Notes: generated by a model from the letters alone, not told the origin. A stretch of DNA of 64,000 nucleotides from Cohnella abietis (GCF_004295585.1 NZ_AP019400.1:3260001-3324000); one strand, 5' to 3'. Positions 18,610 through 27,547 are shown, numbered from the stretch's first letter. A program made the numbers and translations.

Positions 18610-18648
18610 AACACAAAAACACGCCCATAGCTGGCGTGTTTTTGTGTT
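18610..18648. terminator. Strong bidirectional terminator
   Basis: Perfect 16-bp stem AACACAAAAACACGCC / GGCGTGTTTTTGTGTT with 7-nt loop, T- and A-rich flanks on both sides. Confidence 0.9.
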
Positions 18649-18738
18649 TAAGCGCTACTTTGGTGGATAAAACGTGTCTGGGGTTCGTAAAAACAAAAAA
18701 CGTATGATTTTGAGTATATAAGAGTTACGGGGTTAGCG

Positions 18739-18861
18739 TTAACGAATGTTAGATATGGAGCTTTTTATACCTTCATGTCTAACTTTTAATTCCGTGGAAT
18801 CTCCCAAAACACCAGTGATAATTACTGTAATAGCAAGAGTAATGACAGAAATTATTTTCAT
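18739..18861 (-). CDS. Short secreted-peptide ORF (40 aa)
   Basis: ATG at 18861 is preceded by a near-perfect ribosome site (AAGGAGGTGA, 9-nt spacing). The product is 40 residues: Lys then a hydrophobic core (IISVITLAITVIITGVLG) and a polar tail with charged residues (DSTELKVRHEG...). The shape is that of a signal peptide plus short exported pro-peptide, as in Phr or other Gram-positive peptide signals. No Rap-like receptor is adjacent. Too short for standard gene finding; supported mainly by the ribosome site. Confidence 0.5.
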   Translation of the reverse strand: MKIISVITLAITVIITGVLGDSTELKVRHEGIKSSISNIR

Positions 18862-18980
18862 GTGTAAATCTCACCTCCTTCCGAAGTTATACTCGAAAAC
18901 TGGAAATAAGTTGCAATACGACAAAAACCCCCGATTCTGAGTTGGGGAACCTAACGCGGTGTCTTGTTAAATTAAATGAA

Positions 18981-19015
18981 CATAAAAAAATAGCTGTCGA
19001 GAATTTCTCGACAGC
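18981..19015 (-). terminator. Terminator of the aldolase gene
   Basis: On the minus strand GCTGTCGAG / CTCGACAGC (9-11 bp, AT loop) followed by TATTTTTTTATG, 54 nt after the aldolase stop. Confidence 0.88.
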
Positions 19016-19069
19016 CTGAAGGGGGCTGGTACCAGGCTGATACCCCTTCTTTTCTATATAAAGGAAACC

Positions 19070-19957
19070 TTATTTAATAGAAGCTTCATAAATATCTAGT
19101 ATGGATTTGGACAGCAAAGTGTTGAATTCATCGTCTGTTTGATCGGCGGTTAATCCCTGAGAAAGGGCGCGCGAGAAGCTGGCGATCAATCCATGGTTAT
19201 GTGCGAGCTTTTCATTAGCTTCTGCTTGAGAGTAGCCGCCCGATAAAGCAACAATCCGAACAACATGAGGATCATTCAACAGATCGCTGTAGAAATTGTT
19301 TGTTGTCGGGATGGAGAGCTTGAGCATGACTTTGACATCTTGTCCAAGCGCGGACAAATGCTGGGCAATCTCATCCTTCAATATTTTCTCCGATTGTTCC
19401 TTGTCTGCGCTGTTGATATCCACTTCCGGTTCGATAATCGGAACAAGTCCCAACTGAGCAATTTGGTTACCGATGGCGAACTGCTGCTCAACGACTTGTT
19501 TGATCCCCGCAGGATTGGCTTCTTTAATAAGGGAGCGCATTTTAGTCCCGAAAATATTACGTTCAACTGCTCGCTTCAGAAGGTCGTTTAATCCCGGAAT
19601 GGGCTTCATGAGCTGAACACCATTTTCAAGATCGGCTAGCCCTTGATCGACTTTTAGAAAAGGTACAACGTTCTTCTTCTCCCAAAGATAATCAGCGGTA
19701 AATTGCCCATCAATGAGACGATCCATGGTGTTCTCAAATAAGATAGCACCCAAGATGTGCTCAGAGTCAAACCCCGGGCTTTTGATAATACGTGTCCTCA
19801 TTTCGTGCACTAACCCATACATCTCATCTTCGTTGGAATAGCTGTCTTCTTTAATGCCATACTGCAGTAGAGCCTTAGGAGTACTACCCCCGCTTTGGTC
19901 CAAGGCGGCTATAAAGCCCTTTCCCGTGTGGATTCGATCCAATTGCTTTGTGTTCAT
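19070..19957 (-). CDS. fda: Fructose-bisphosphate aldolase class I
   Basis: 295 aa, usual length for the bacterial class I (Schiff-base) aldolase of the staphylococcal FdaB type. N-terminus [29 protein letters not shown] with the Schiff-base-region Lys, PIIEPEVDI, and VMLKLSIPT (active-site Lys) followed by [11 protein letters not shown]. Start at ATG 19957 with AAGGAG 8 nt upstream. Splits fructose-1,6-bisphosphate to two triose phosphates in glycolysis. Stands alone with its own terminator. Confidence 0.93.
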   Translation of the reverse strand: MNTKQLDRIHTGKGFIAALDQSGGSTPKALLQYGIKEDSYSNEDEMYGLVHEMRTRIIKSPGFDSEHILGAILFENTMDRLIDGQFTADYLWEKKNVVPFLKVDQGLADLENGVQLMKPIPGLNDLLKRAVERNIFGTKMRSLIKEANPAGIKQVVEQQFAIGNQIAQLGLVPIIEPEVDINSADKEQSEKILKDEIAQHLSALGQDVKVMLKLSIPTTNNFYSDLLNDPHVVRIVALSGGYSQAEANEKLAHNHGLIASFSRALSQGLTADQTDDEFNTLLSKSILDIYEASIK

Positions 19958-20161
19958 GGATGTTTCTCCTTCCTTTTGTGGACTGAATGGCAATTTAATT
20001 ATAGCACTTCTTATGTTAAGGTTCATTTAGGGAAAATTAAGAGATGATTAACAATTAATTAATTATTGTTCTCTAAAATATAAACTATACTCAAAGTAGC
20101 AACGGTTCAAAAATTAATTGGACGTACATCTGCTGTATTACAGAAAAGAAAGGATGTAATT

Positions 20162-21163
20162 ATGTATCAAGGAAAGCTACGAAAAATTACCATAATACTG
20201 TTAGCATTATATACCGTTTTGACCTTCTATTTTTTGTTTATAGGTTTCAACAGATCTGCTTTTCTTCAAGATTCTAGCCTACGATATAGTCTAATACCTG
20301 AAGGGATTCCTTTACACTATCCAAGGGGAGGGAACTTTCAGCTTTGGTTTTTTGAGCTGGGCAACTTTGTAGCATTTATACCTTTTGGAATTGTCATCCC
20401 ACTTCTGTTTCGTTGTAATTTCCTTCGATTTATAACCTTATTTATTCTGTCTATTACGATTCTTGAAATCTTACAAATGCTTTCTCGTTTAGGATCCTTT
20501 GATATTGACGATATCATAATTAATACATTAGGAGCGGCAGTAGGATTTTGGGCACAGCGTCTAGTGCACCGTGATCGAGATAAATTTAAAGGGATCTTTC
20601 GAATCACCTTAACAGCTGTTGTACTTTCGATTGGAGTCACTGCAATTGTTGGTGGCATCAATAATTATTTAGAAAAGGGAGGCGGCGAAGTCGTAGCCCT
20701 AAATGAACTTACATTAAAAGATGGGTCTGTACTGTGGGATGAAGCCCTGTTAAGTTTTACTTCAGGCCAGAAAAAGGTTGAGCCTCAAATCAATGTTTAC
20801 AGTAGAAAAAATACAAGAACTAACGAGTTTACGTATCTACTAAATGGAAAATATACAAGAATGGCAGGCTATGCTACTATACCTGATGATGTAATCAACA
20901 CTGCAAGCACTGGGAGAAGTGACATCATTTTTATTGCAGATGGCACAGAAATTTATTCATTGAGTTTATCAGCAACTAGAGGATCGAATCAGCTTACCTT
21001 TCAAATCCCTTTAAACGGAGCAAATGAACTGACTATTAAATTAACTAATGATGACCCAAATCCGACTACAAATGCTGTGATGTGGGACATTACACTTACT
21101 GAAGTAAACAAAGGACAAATGATAATAAATCGTATTAAAGAAAAATTAAGATCGTTATTCTAA
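20162..21163 (+). CDS. VanZ-family membrane protein with C-terminal NPCBM-like domain
   Basis: 333 aa. N-terminal VanZ-like membrane region (about 1-140, four or five segments; ELGNFVAFIPFG and the DIDDIIINTLGAAVGF signature), one further membrane segment near 155-170, then an extracytoplasmic beta domain (about 190-325) that looks like NPCBM/NEW2 (MAGYATIPDD, ATRGSNQLTFQIPL, VMWDITLTE). VanZ proteins are linked to teicoplanin tolerance; the function here is unknown. AAAGGATG before the ATG. Confidence 0.8.
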   Translation: MYQGKLRKITIILLALYTVLTFYFLFIGFNRSAFLQDSSLRYSLIPEGIPLHYPRGGNFQLWFFELGNFVAFIPFGIVIPLLFRCNFLRFITLFILSITILEILQMLSRLGSFDIDDIIINTLGAAVGFWAQRLVHRDRDKFKGIFRITLTAVVLSIGVTAIVGGINNYLEKGGGEVVALNELTLKDGSVLWDEALLSFTSGQKKVEPQINVYSRKNTRTNEFTYLLNGKYTRMAGYATIPDDVINTASTGRSDIIFIADGTEIYSLSLSATRGSNQLTFQIPLNGANELTIKLTNDDPNPTTNAVMWDITLTEVNKGQMIINRIKEKLRSLF

Positions 21164-21192
21164 TTGACATTGATCGATCGTTCGATTATATT
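21164..21192 (+). promoter_or_regulatory. Promoter of the TetR gene
   Basis: TTGACA, 17-nt spacer, TATATT. The operator copy 1 fills the spacer exactly. Predicted start about 21198-21199, i.e. at the ATG, so the message may be leaderless. Confidence 0.8.
21170..21186. promoter_or_regulatory. TetR operator, copy 1
   Basis: TTGATCGATCGTTCGAT, identical to copies 2 and 3. Placed between -35 and -10 of the regulator's own promoter: autorepression. Confidence 0.85.
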
Positions 21193-21198
21193 TTGTGT

Positions 21199-21771
21199 AT
21201 GAAAAATAAATCCGAAAGCAAAGTGAACCTTATTTATCAGGCTACGATCGAACTTCTCAATGAAGGCGGTCTTTCTGAGATATCCATCTCAAAAATTGCT
21301 AAAAGGGCGAATATCTCCTCTTCGATCATTTATTTTTATTTTGAAAGCAAAGAGGATATGCTGATCAAATTGTATTTTATGCTCAAGGATCAAATGCACC
21401 AGCTCATGTTTCAAGGTATAACAGAGAGTACACCCGTAAAAGTGGGGTTTGAGAATATTCTGCGAAATTATTCAAGCTATATCTCAAATCATAAGGACAG
21501 CTTTTTGTTAATGGAACAGTTTATCGGTTCACCCTTTATACGTAAAAACTGTAAGGACCAAAATGGTGGTGTGTTTAAGCCAATGTATCCCTTGTTTAAG
21601 AGGGGAATTAAAGAAGGTTTTTTCAAGGATTTGGAAACGAATCTATTGGTCACATACTCCTGTATACCTTTTGTCGAAATGGGAAAAGAGTATTTAAATG
21701 GGGCGTATGAGTTCAGTTCAATAAATATTGAGAAAATGATTCAAATGAGCTGGGATGCCATTAAAGCATAA
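21199..21771 (+). CDS. TetR-family transcriptional regulator
   Basis: 190 aa. N-terminal TetR HTH (ISISKIAKRANISSSIIYFYFESKEDML, residues 22-50), C-terminal ligand domain. ATG 21199 has no ribosome site and coincides with the predicted transcription start. It controls itself and the downstream MFS pump through three copies of one operator. Ligand unknown; a toxic compound exported by the pump is likely. Confidence 0.9.
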   Translation: MKNKSESKVNLIYQATIELLNEGGLSEISISKIAKRANISSSIIYFYFESKEDMLIKLYFMLKDQMHQLMFQGITESTPVKVGFENILRNYSSYISNHKDSFLLMEQFIGSPFIRKNCKDQNGGVFKPMYPLFKRGIKEGFFKDLETNLLVTYSCIPFVEMGKEYLNGAYEFSSINIEKMIQMSWDAIKA

Positions 21772-21795
21772 TCAGCTCATTTTTTATAATATATT

Positions 21796-21812
21796 TTGAT
21801 CGATCGTTCGAT
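21796..21812. promoter_or_regulatory. TetR operator, copy 2
   Basis: Same 17-bp sequence as copy 1, in the promoter region of the MFS gene. Confidence 0.85.
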
Positions 21813-21830
21813 ATATTTTTTTAAAATATT

Positions 21831-21847
21831 TTGATCGATCGTTCGAT
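21831..21847. promoter_or_regulatory. TetR operator, copy 3
   Basis: Same 17-bp sequence, 35 bp after copy 2 and just before the MFS ribosome site; repeats two and three also share flanking ATATTTTGA. Confidence 0.85.
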
Positions 21848-21872
21848 AAAATTAAGGAGGAACAATTCTTAC

Positions 21873-23033
21873 ATGAAGAACTACAAATGGATTATTTACT
21901 TGCTTGCATTAGGTGCTACCGTGGTCGGAACGGCCGAATCAATTATTACAGGTATTCTGGACATGGTTGCCAATGATATCAATGTCTCTATTGGCTTGGC
22001 TGGACAATTGGTTGCCATGTATTCTATAGCCTACGCGGTAGGAACGCCAATTCTGATCGCGCTCACTTCAAAAACAGATCGGAAAAAGCTGCTGTTCTTA
22101 TCACTTCTTATCTTCATCATCGGTAATGCCATCTCTGTCCTGAGCCCTAACTTTATTATATTGATGATATCCCGTGCTATTTTGGGTGTGAGCGCGGGGG
22201 TATTCGCGGTAGTGGCTTTAGGGATTGCCGCACAAATTGCTCCTCCAGAGAAAAGAGGAAGTGCGATTGGCACGATCTTAATGGGTACGAGTCTTGCGCT
22301 CGTCGTCGGCCTTCCTCTAGGAACCTTAATCGGTGAGTATATGGGGTGGCGTTGGATCTTCGCAATTCTTGGAATTATCACCATCATTCCTATTATTGCG
22401 ATTGTAAAAGCGGTACCTAAAATGTCTGGACGAGAAACGATTCCTTTATCCAAGCAATTGGCTATTCTCAAAGATTTCAAAGTAATCAGCGGTTTATTAG
22501 CTTCCTTGTTCTTTATCACCGGTTACTCGGTTGTTTCCACATACATTGCGCCATTACTACGCGAAAATGCTGGTCTCAATACCAATACGATTAGTCTCGT
22601 CTTGCTTGGCATGGGTTTAATGGCTGTTGTTGGAGCACGTGTTGGAGGCTACGGCGCTGATAAATGGGGAATTGCCCCTACACTGATTGTCAGTCTGTTG
22701 ATTCATGTTATTGCCTTGTTCTTCCTCCCGTTAGCTGCGGTAACTTTTGTAGGTGCCATGTTTATTTTAGCACTCTGGATGCTAGGAGCTTGGACAACTG
22801 CTCCTGCACAACAGTTCTATCTAGTAACTATGGCTCCTAAATCAACTGAAATTATACTGAGCTTGAACTCATCCGCCTTTCATCTTGGTGTTGCCCTAGG
22901 TGCAGCTTTGGGCGGAGTGGTTGTAGAGCGGTTAACCTTGTCGTCGATCGGCTGGGTTGGTGGATTAGTCGTTATACTTGCTACTTTATTTGCAGTGATT
23001 TCTATTTTAATGGGAAAGAGAAAAGAGAATTAA
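21873..23033 (+). CDS. MFS drug/metabolite efflux transporter, DHA1 type
   Basis: 386 aa, twelve hydrophobic segments. Motif A-like TSKTDRKKLL in the 2-3 loop, ILGVSAGVFAVVALGIAA, and motif C-like LGTLIGEYMGWRWIF. ATG 21873 follows AAGGAGG; the earlier in-frame start at 21831 lies inside operator 3. Resembles AraJ/YdhP-type exporters. Derepressed when the TetR protein is released. Confidence 0.9.
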   Translation: MKNYKWIIYLLALGATVVGTAESIITGILDMVANDINVSIGLAGQLVAMYSIAYAVGTPILIALTSKTDRKKLLFLSLLIFIIGNAISVLSPNFIILMISRAILGVSAGVFAVVALGIAAQIAPPEKRGSAIGTILMGTSLALVVGLPLGTLIGEYMGWRWIFAILGIITIIPIIAIVKAVPKMSGRETIPLSKQLAILKDFKVISGLLASLFFITGYSVVSTYIAPLLRENAGLNTNTISLVLLGMGLMAVVGARVGGYGADKWGIAPTLIVSLLIHVIALFFLPLAAVTFVGAMFILALWMLGAWTTAPAQQFYLVTMAPKSTEIILSLNSSAFHLGVALGAALGGVVVERLTLSSIGWVGGLVVILATLFAVISILMGKRKEN

Positions 23034-23174
23034 GATCAAGAGGGTTGGAAGTATCTAATCGTGTTATTTGGATGCTTTTGGAATTTTGAAGAATGCGGAA
23101 CCCACATTAAAGCATTGATTGTTAATCATATTCGACAAAAGTATTCAAAAAACGACATTGATAACCGATTAAGT

Positions 23175-23209
23175 AAGAACAGAACACTCTCGAGAAGTGT
23201 TCTGTTCTT
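23175..23209 (+). terminator. Terminator
   Basis: AAGAACAGAACACT / AGTGTTCTGTTCTT, 14-bp perfect stem, loop CTCGAGA, followed by TATTA. About 140 bp after the MFS stop; the gap 23034-23174 shows no gene. Confidence 0.85.
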
Positions 23210-23236
23210 TATTACGATCATAGAAGGAGATGTCAA

Positions 23237-24628
23237 ATGAAAAACATCAAAGTGAAGCTAGCCGTATTTTTGTTTATTCTGCTAGGTTCAACCTCATTTC
23301 AATTCATCCAAGCAGCTCCTACAGTTGTTGAGAAGTTTGAGGTCGTAGATTATTGGTATCCTGATGTGCGAATGTACCCTATCATTGTTTTAGCTGAATA
23401 TAATAATGGAGTTTATGAAACAAGGCCGAACGGAGCAGGTTTACCTGATGGTATTTTAGCTTATTGCTTTGATAGGGCTAGAAAATATCCACTTACGAAA
23501 TATCTTTCCGGTTATCGTACCGGTGAAGAGTTCTTTTCTCCACTTAAAGAAATTAACAACTACTCCATTAATGGAAGGGCGATTAATGGGGATATGATAA
23601 GAGCGATCCTGCTCAATGGTTTTCCCACGAAAAGTGTTGCAGACATACAGTTGGCCACTGGTATTACTGGTTTGGACGACAAGATGTCACTTTGGGCTAC
23701 GCAATTTGCCATTTGGCATTACACTAATGGAGCGACTTTGGCTAACTGGCGTATTCAGCATTATCCGCCAACACCAGCGGGAGAGGATTTGTTTAATTAC
23801 TACATCAGTTTAAATCCTATAGGGTCAACGTATACAGAAACGGATGTAGATGTATTTGATCAGCAATTATCAATTGATGCGAATGACAACCTTGTTGTAT
23901 CAGTATCCTATAGAGCAACAGAAAAGAACTATGATGGAACTGTCATTTTACCATTAGTCCAGCTTGATAGTCCTACAGCGGCTAGATATCCAAATGCGAC
24001 TGTAGTTGATTCAACATACAATAATGTAAGTCTTGACAGTAGGACGATCACGATTACAATCGCTAACGGCGATTATGATGATACGGCTTCGGATGTAGAT
24101 ATTGGACTCCAATATAAGCTGCGTCAATCTGTCAAAGATGTGTTCTTCGCTTCGTCAGCGACATATGTTGCTGACATTCAAGATTTAGGTGCGGTCGCAG
24201 TCAATGTATTGGATGTGCAAAGAAACGTACAATTGAAATTTAATATTCCCGTGACGCCGCCGCCAACACCAACGCCAACGCCGACACCAACGCCGACACC
24301 AACACCAACACCGACACCGACACCAACACCGACGCCGACGCCGACGCCATCAGAAGAACCAGAACTGGTAGAAGAGCCAACACCAACGCCAACACCAACA
24401 GAAGAACCAGAACTCGTAGAAGAGCCAACGCCAACATCAACAGACGAACCAGAACTGGTAGAAGAGCCAACGCCAGCACCACTTGAACTGAAAATCGAAC
24501 AGAAAGGAATAAACGTGCTTCCTAAAACAGGTGAGGCTAGTAAAGCTTTATTTTATGTTGCAGGAGCGGTATTTATTGTCGCAGCTTTGTGGCTATTAAG
24601 AAGAAGAGATAGAGTGGGTAGAGGTTGA
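23237..24628 (+). CDS. Thioester-domain surface adhesin, sortase-anchored (LPKTG)
   Basis: 463 aa. Signal peptide (about 1-26, FIQAAPT). Thioester (TED) domain about 35-200: the reactive Cys is C77 in AYCFDR and the Gln is Q156 in WATQFAIWHYTNG; these two form an internal thioester that attaches covalently to host or surface amines in known TED adhesins. A beta domain follows (about 205-335), then Pro-Thr dipeptide repeats interleaved with EEPELVEEP (about 340-420), and the sortase signal LPKTG at about 428 with hydrophobic segment and RRRDR tail. AAGGAG before ATG. No sortase gene in the window. Confidence 0.88.
   Translation: MKNIKVKLAVFLFILLGSTSFQFIQAAPTVVEKFEVVDYWYPDVRMYPIIVLAEYNNGVYETRPNGAGLPDGILAYCFDRARKYPLTKYLSGYRTGEEFFSPLKEINNYSINGRAINGDMIRAILLNGFPTKSVADIQLATGITGLDDKMSLWATQFAIWHYTNGATLANWRIQHYPPTPAGEDLFNYYISLNPIGSTYTETDVDVFDQQLSIDANDNLVVSVSYRATEKNYDGTVILPLVQLDSPTAARYPNATVVDSTYNNVSLDSRTITITIANGDYDDTASDVDIGLQYKLRQSVKDVFFASSATYVADIQDLGAVAVNVLDVQRNVQLKFNIPVTPPPTPTPTPTPTPTPTPTPTPTPTPTPTPTPSEEPELVEEPTPTPTPTEEPELVEEPTPTSTDEPELVEEPTPAPLELKIEQKGINVLPKTGEASKALFYVAGAVFIVAALWLLRRRDRVGRG
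24254..24480 (+). repeat. Hexanucleotide (Pro-Thr) repeat tract in the adhesin gene
   Basis: Runs of CCAACA/CCAACG/CCGACA units encode PT repeats, then three EPELVEEPTPTPT-type blocks. Such tracts change length by slippage in steps that keep the frame. Confidence 0.85.
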
Positions 24629-24642
24629 ATAAATGATGCGCT

Positions 24643-24957
24643 TTGAAAAAATGGCCGAAAGCTACTCGAAAGAGGGCTGACAATCCAGAGGCACTCATTC
24701 TGGATGATCCGCTCTCCTATGACGAAACCGATTATTACGAGGACGGCTTCTCTCTCAAGGGTCATCACGACCTTGCTCTTCTGCTGGCAAGTATCAAAGA
24801 CAAGGCGATGGTGCTATACAGCAAGGGAGAATGGCGTTCATCCGGCATGATATGTTGAAAGAGTCTGCTCTATCGGACTTGCCTCAATTGTCGGAAAATG
24901 CGCTTGATCAGGATTCTTTGGTGGAGAAGGCGTTCAAAAAAGGGAATGAAAAATAGA
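24643..24957 (+). pseudogene. DNA adenine methylase (D12/Dam) remnant
   Basis: The stretch reads LDDPLSYDETDYYEDGFSL, HHDLALLLASIKDKAMV, which matches the region after the DPPY motif of Dam-type N6-adenine methylases (DPPYY...GF...H..L...L..I.GK..). The catalytic motif is altered (DDPLSY) and both ends are missing. From about 24830 another frame continues (FIRHDMLKESALSDLPQLS... to TAG 24957), probably a second phage-type fragment. It marks the left end of the mosaic island. Confidence 0.55.
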
Positions 24958-25093
24958 ATGCCCGGGCTTCGAGATTTCTCGAAGTTAAATCAAGTACATC
25001 CATCGCACCCGAACTCGCTCGCCTATCTGCAGTTGTACTCTCCCTTACCGACTATAAGCTGTCGTTTGGGCGTATGACCTACCCACACCAGCT

Positions 25094-25268
25094 GATGCGG
25101 GTGCTTCTTGTGCAGGTTTACCGAGCTTTTAAGATTAATAGGGGGGAACAATATCATAAGTGACGGCGGAAAATTTGGGTGTGAGCAAGATGGAGGAAAG
25201 TTTAGAAGTACGTGATATGAAGAAATTTACAGCCTCTGGGACCTTCAGTTTCAGGGGTTTTAGTTCAT
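25094..25268. repeat. Island junction repeat, copy A
   Basis: No gene in 24958-25408. It starts with a stump reading [13 protein letters not shown] (paralogous to copy B), then ATATCATAAGTGACGGCGGA, a GGGTGTGAGC segment, and ends in a CCTCTGGGACCTTCAGTTTC / AGGGGTTTTAG / ACTAGAG block that recurs after copy E. Acts as the spacer between cassettes. Confidence 0.55.
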
Positions 25269-25408
25269 TTTACTAGAGAAAAGACCACTATCTTCCAATT
25301 TATGGTATGCTGGGATTGGTAATTGGTTTCAGATACAAGACTATAGTATTGGTACTCATGAAGTCCGGGAATAGAACGTTAACTGCAATTCGGCAAGGGG
25401 GAAATTTC

Positions 25409-26194
25409 ATGGATGATCTCATTAACAAAATCATTGAGGATATCAATAAAACGGGATATCCAACTGAAATGAAAGTAGTAAATATCTTCCAAAAAAGAAA
25501 GTGGAGTTGTAGTGAAAATCAATATTTCATTGACCAAGATGAACATAAGGGACGGGAAATTGATTTAAAGGTTCATACTAATAAATATTACGAGGAATCA
25601 GGCCCAATATGTTGTTGGTCTATGTTATCTGTAGAAATAAAAAAATCTGAAAAACCATGGGTTATATTTACTACCAACAGACGGAGGACTGATACTGGTG
25701 GATATGGATTACTAAATCATCGCAATAATATTAACAGCTCCATCTTGAGTTACAACAAAATAATGAATAAATATCCTGGTAAATCTACTAAGATAGGTTG
25801 AAATGAATATGTAGCTTTAGCAAAGGATGGCCATCCCCAAATATACAATGCTATTCTTTCAGCAGTTAAGTCAGCCATTGAAGAGCATAGATTAGCTGAA
25901 GATCATAAAGAAGCTTATAACAATAGTTCATTTGATATTGCCTTCTATACACCTGTTGTTATTTTGAGTGGAAAGCTATTTGAAGCTTACTTAAATTCTG
26001 ACAACGAAATTGAAATCAATCCTTCTAATCATATTGTATATAATTTAAATTATGCTTCTCCAAGCTATAATAGAAAATCTTACTTAGTTGACATTGTTAC
26101 AGTCGAAGGTCTGGAAGAGTATATAAATTCTCATGAAAGATGGCTCCAATATATGAATAATAAGATTAGGAATTCAGTAACTCAAGAAGGCTGA
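25409..26194 (+). pseudogene. PD-(D/E)XK nuclease-like protein with in-frame TGA
   Basis: 261 codons from ATG 25409 (AAGGGGG upstream). After codon 130 a TGA (25799-25801) interrupts, and the same frame then runs on without a break for 130 codons (NEYVALAKDGHPQIYNAIL ... NSVTQEG). A single TGG to TGA change (IGWNEY expected) explains it. N-terminal half has GREIDLKVHTN and LSVEIKKSEKPWVIFTT, spaced as D...ExK of the restriction-endonuclease fold. AT-rich. Likely a small cassette gene, now split; translation of two halves is possible but unsupported. Confidence 0.7.
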
Positions 26195-26277
26195 ATAGCA
26201 GATAATACCGTATTCACGCTGTGGAGCTGACGCTCCTTGTCCCGGTTTCAACTTCAGATATGAGGATGCCATAGTTC

Positions 26278-26345
26278 ATGCGGCTGGTGCTGGCGGAGCA
26301 GGTTTATCGGGCGATTAGTTTAATCGGAGTAATAGTGCCATAGGT
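26278..26345. repeat. Island junction repeat, copy B (partial)
   Basis: Within the 426-bp gap 26195-26620. Reads MRLVLAEQVYRAIS, the counterpart of copy A's stump, then ATAGTGCCATAGGTGACTGT, a decayed form of the ATCATAAGTGACGG core. Confidence 0.45.
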
Positions 26346-26400
26346 GACTGTGAAATTAGGATGTTGAGGGAGGGAGGGTGAAGAGGTACCTAGATATATT

Positions 26401-26431
26401 TAACCCCTTAGAGATGTATTCTAAGGGGTTA
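26401..26431. terminator. Terminator hairpin
   Basis: TAACCCCTTAGA / TCTAAGGGGTTA, 12-bp stem with 7-nt loop. Confidence 0.8.
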
Positions 26432-26469
26432 TTGCACAATAGGCTTGATATTGTTTTTTTATATCCGTG

Positions 26470-26478
26470 GTATAATAT
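26470..26478 (+). promoter_or_regulatory. Extended -10 promoter ahead of the HNH gene
   Basis: TGGTATAAT is a perfect extended -10 with a T-rich region upstream; 140 bp before the GTG start, so the leader is long. Confidence 0.45.
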
Positions 26479-26620
26479 GGTATAAAAAAAGGCTATATGT
26501 TCGTAAACTTGCGTATAGCTGCCCCAGTCGGAGGTATAAAGGATCTCGGATACATTATAATGCGGGAACGTTATAGAAGATAGATGAAGATGTCTCGAAT
26601 TTAGTGTAGGAGGGGTATTA

Positions 26621-27544
26621 GTGGGGAATAGAATGGATGAGGCATTTCAAACTTGGAAAAAAAGAGTAAGAAATGATCGCATAAATGCGATATGTAAGCC
26701 TTGTTGGGAGTTAAACTACTGTCCTTACGGGTCGCTTGTCGAAAGCTTTCCTATAACTGAAAACGAGGAATATCGTTGTAGAGTTTTTGGACATGTATGC
26801 CCAGTGTTTATCGTTGCTGAACCATTTACAGAAACCAAAAAAATTCGGAATATTACGAGAAATATACCCCAACCAGTTAAATTCAAAGTCTTCAGGAGGG
26901 ATAATCAAGTTTGTCAAGAGTGTGGAAAAAATGTGGGGTTTGAAGAAATAAACTTTGATCACATAATTCCTTGGTCTAAGGGTGGTTCGTCTGATGAACG
27001 CAATATTCGATTACTTTGCGAAACATGTAATAAAAAGCGAGGAAGTGATTATGAAGAAGAATATCTAACACCAGTATTCCAAGAAATATTCTACGAGCCA
27101 ACCCCAATAGATCTTTCAATGCTCGAAGATTTATTAAGGTTAGTAGCGTTATGGTTCTATATGCATAACAAAATGGGGTTCCCTCCGAAGGAAACGGAGT
27201 ACTGTAAGATAATTCAAACCGATGATATTGAAACTGATAAGTTTATGTTTTTTCTGGTTTCACAAGTTGTGGAATTACTAACAAGTCAAGAATCGTTTAT
27301 AAATGTAAAAAAGAAAATGAAGGCTCTCCAGTTTCGATGGGGATTCAAAGATGGACAAAACCATATAATTATTGAAACGTGCAAGAAATTTAAAATTGAT
27401 ATGAAATACTATGTTGATTCGGAAATGCTTGTGCTAAGAAGATTAGGATTTATTCTAAAAAAAGATCTTCAAGACTTAAATACATATTACGAATTGGATG
27501 TAAAAATAGATCAATTCCTTGAAGAAAATCAGATACTTTTATAG
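26621..27544 (+). CDS. HNH endonuclease with Cys-rich N-terminus
   Basis: 307 aa. GTG start at 26621 is chosen because AGGAGGGG lies 6 nt upstream. N-terminal metal-site-like CKPCWELNYCPYGSLVESFP and a further CRVFGHVCP pair (residues 25-60); then a canonical HNH: CQECGKNVGF, FDHIIPWSKGGSSDERNIRLLC, ETCNKKRG (residues 95-140). The 165-residue C-terminal part is helical and unassigned. The CKPCWE..YCPYG element recurs in other HNH proteins known to me. Likely a DNA-cleaving cassette, perhaps defensive; no methylase partner survives. Confidence 0.82.
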   Translation: MGNRMDEAFQTWKKRVRNDRINAICKPCWELNYCPYGSLVESFPITENEEYRCRVFGHVCPVFIVAEPFTETKKIRNITRNIPQPVKFKVFRRDNQVCQECGKNVGFEEINFDHIIPWSKGGSSDERNIRLLCETCNKKRGSDYEEEYLTPVFQEIFYEPTPIDLSMLEDLLRLVALWFYMHNKMGFPPKETEYCKIIQTDDIETDKFMFFLVSQVVELLTSQESFINVKKKMKALQFRWGFKDGQNHIIIETCKKFKIDMKYYVDSEMLVLRRLGFILKKDLQDLNTYYELDVKIDQFLEENQILL

Positions 27545-27547
27545 GTT

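Noticed and set aside
18746..18940. Plus-strand 64-aa ORF
   Set aside because: No ribosome site; it is antisense to the better supported minus-strand peptide gene.
24240..24482. Hydrophobic minus-strand ORF opposite the adhesin PT repeats
   Set aside because: Produced by the repeat's complement; no start signals.
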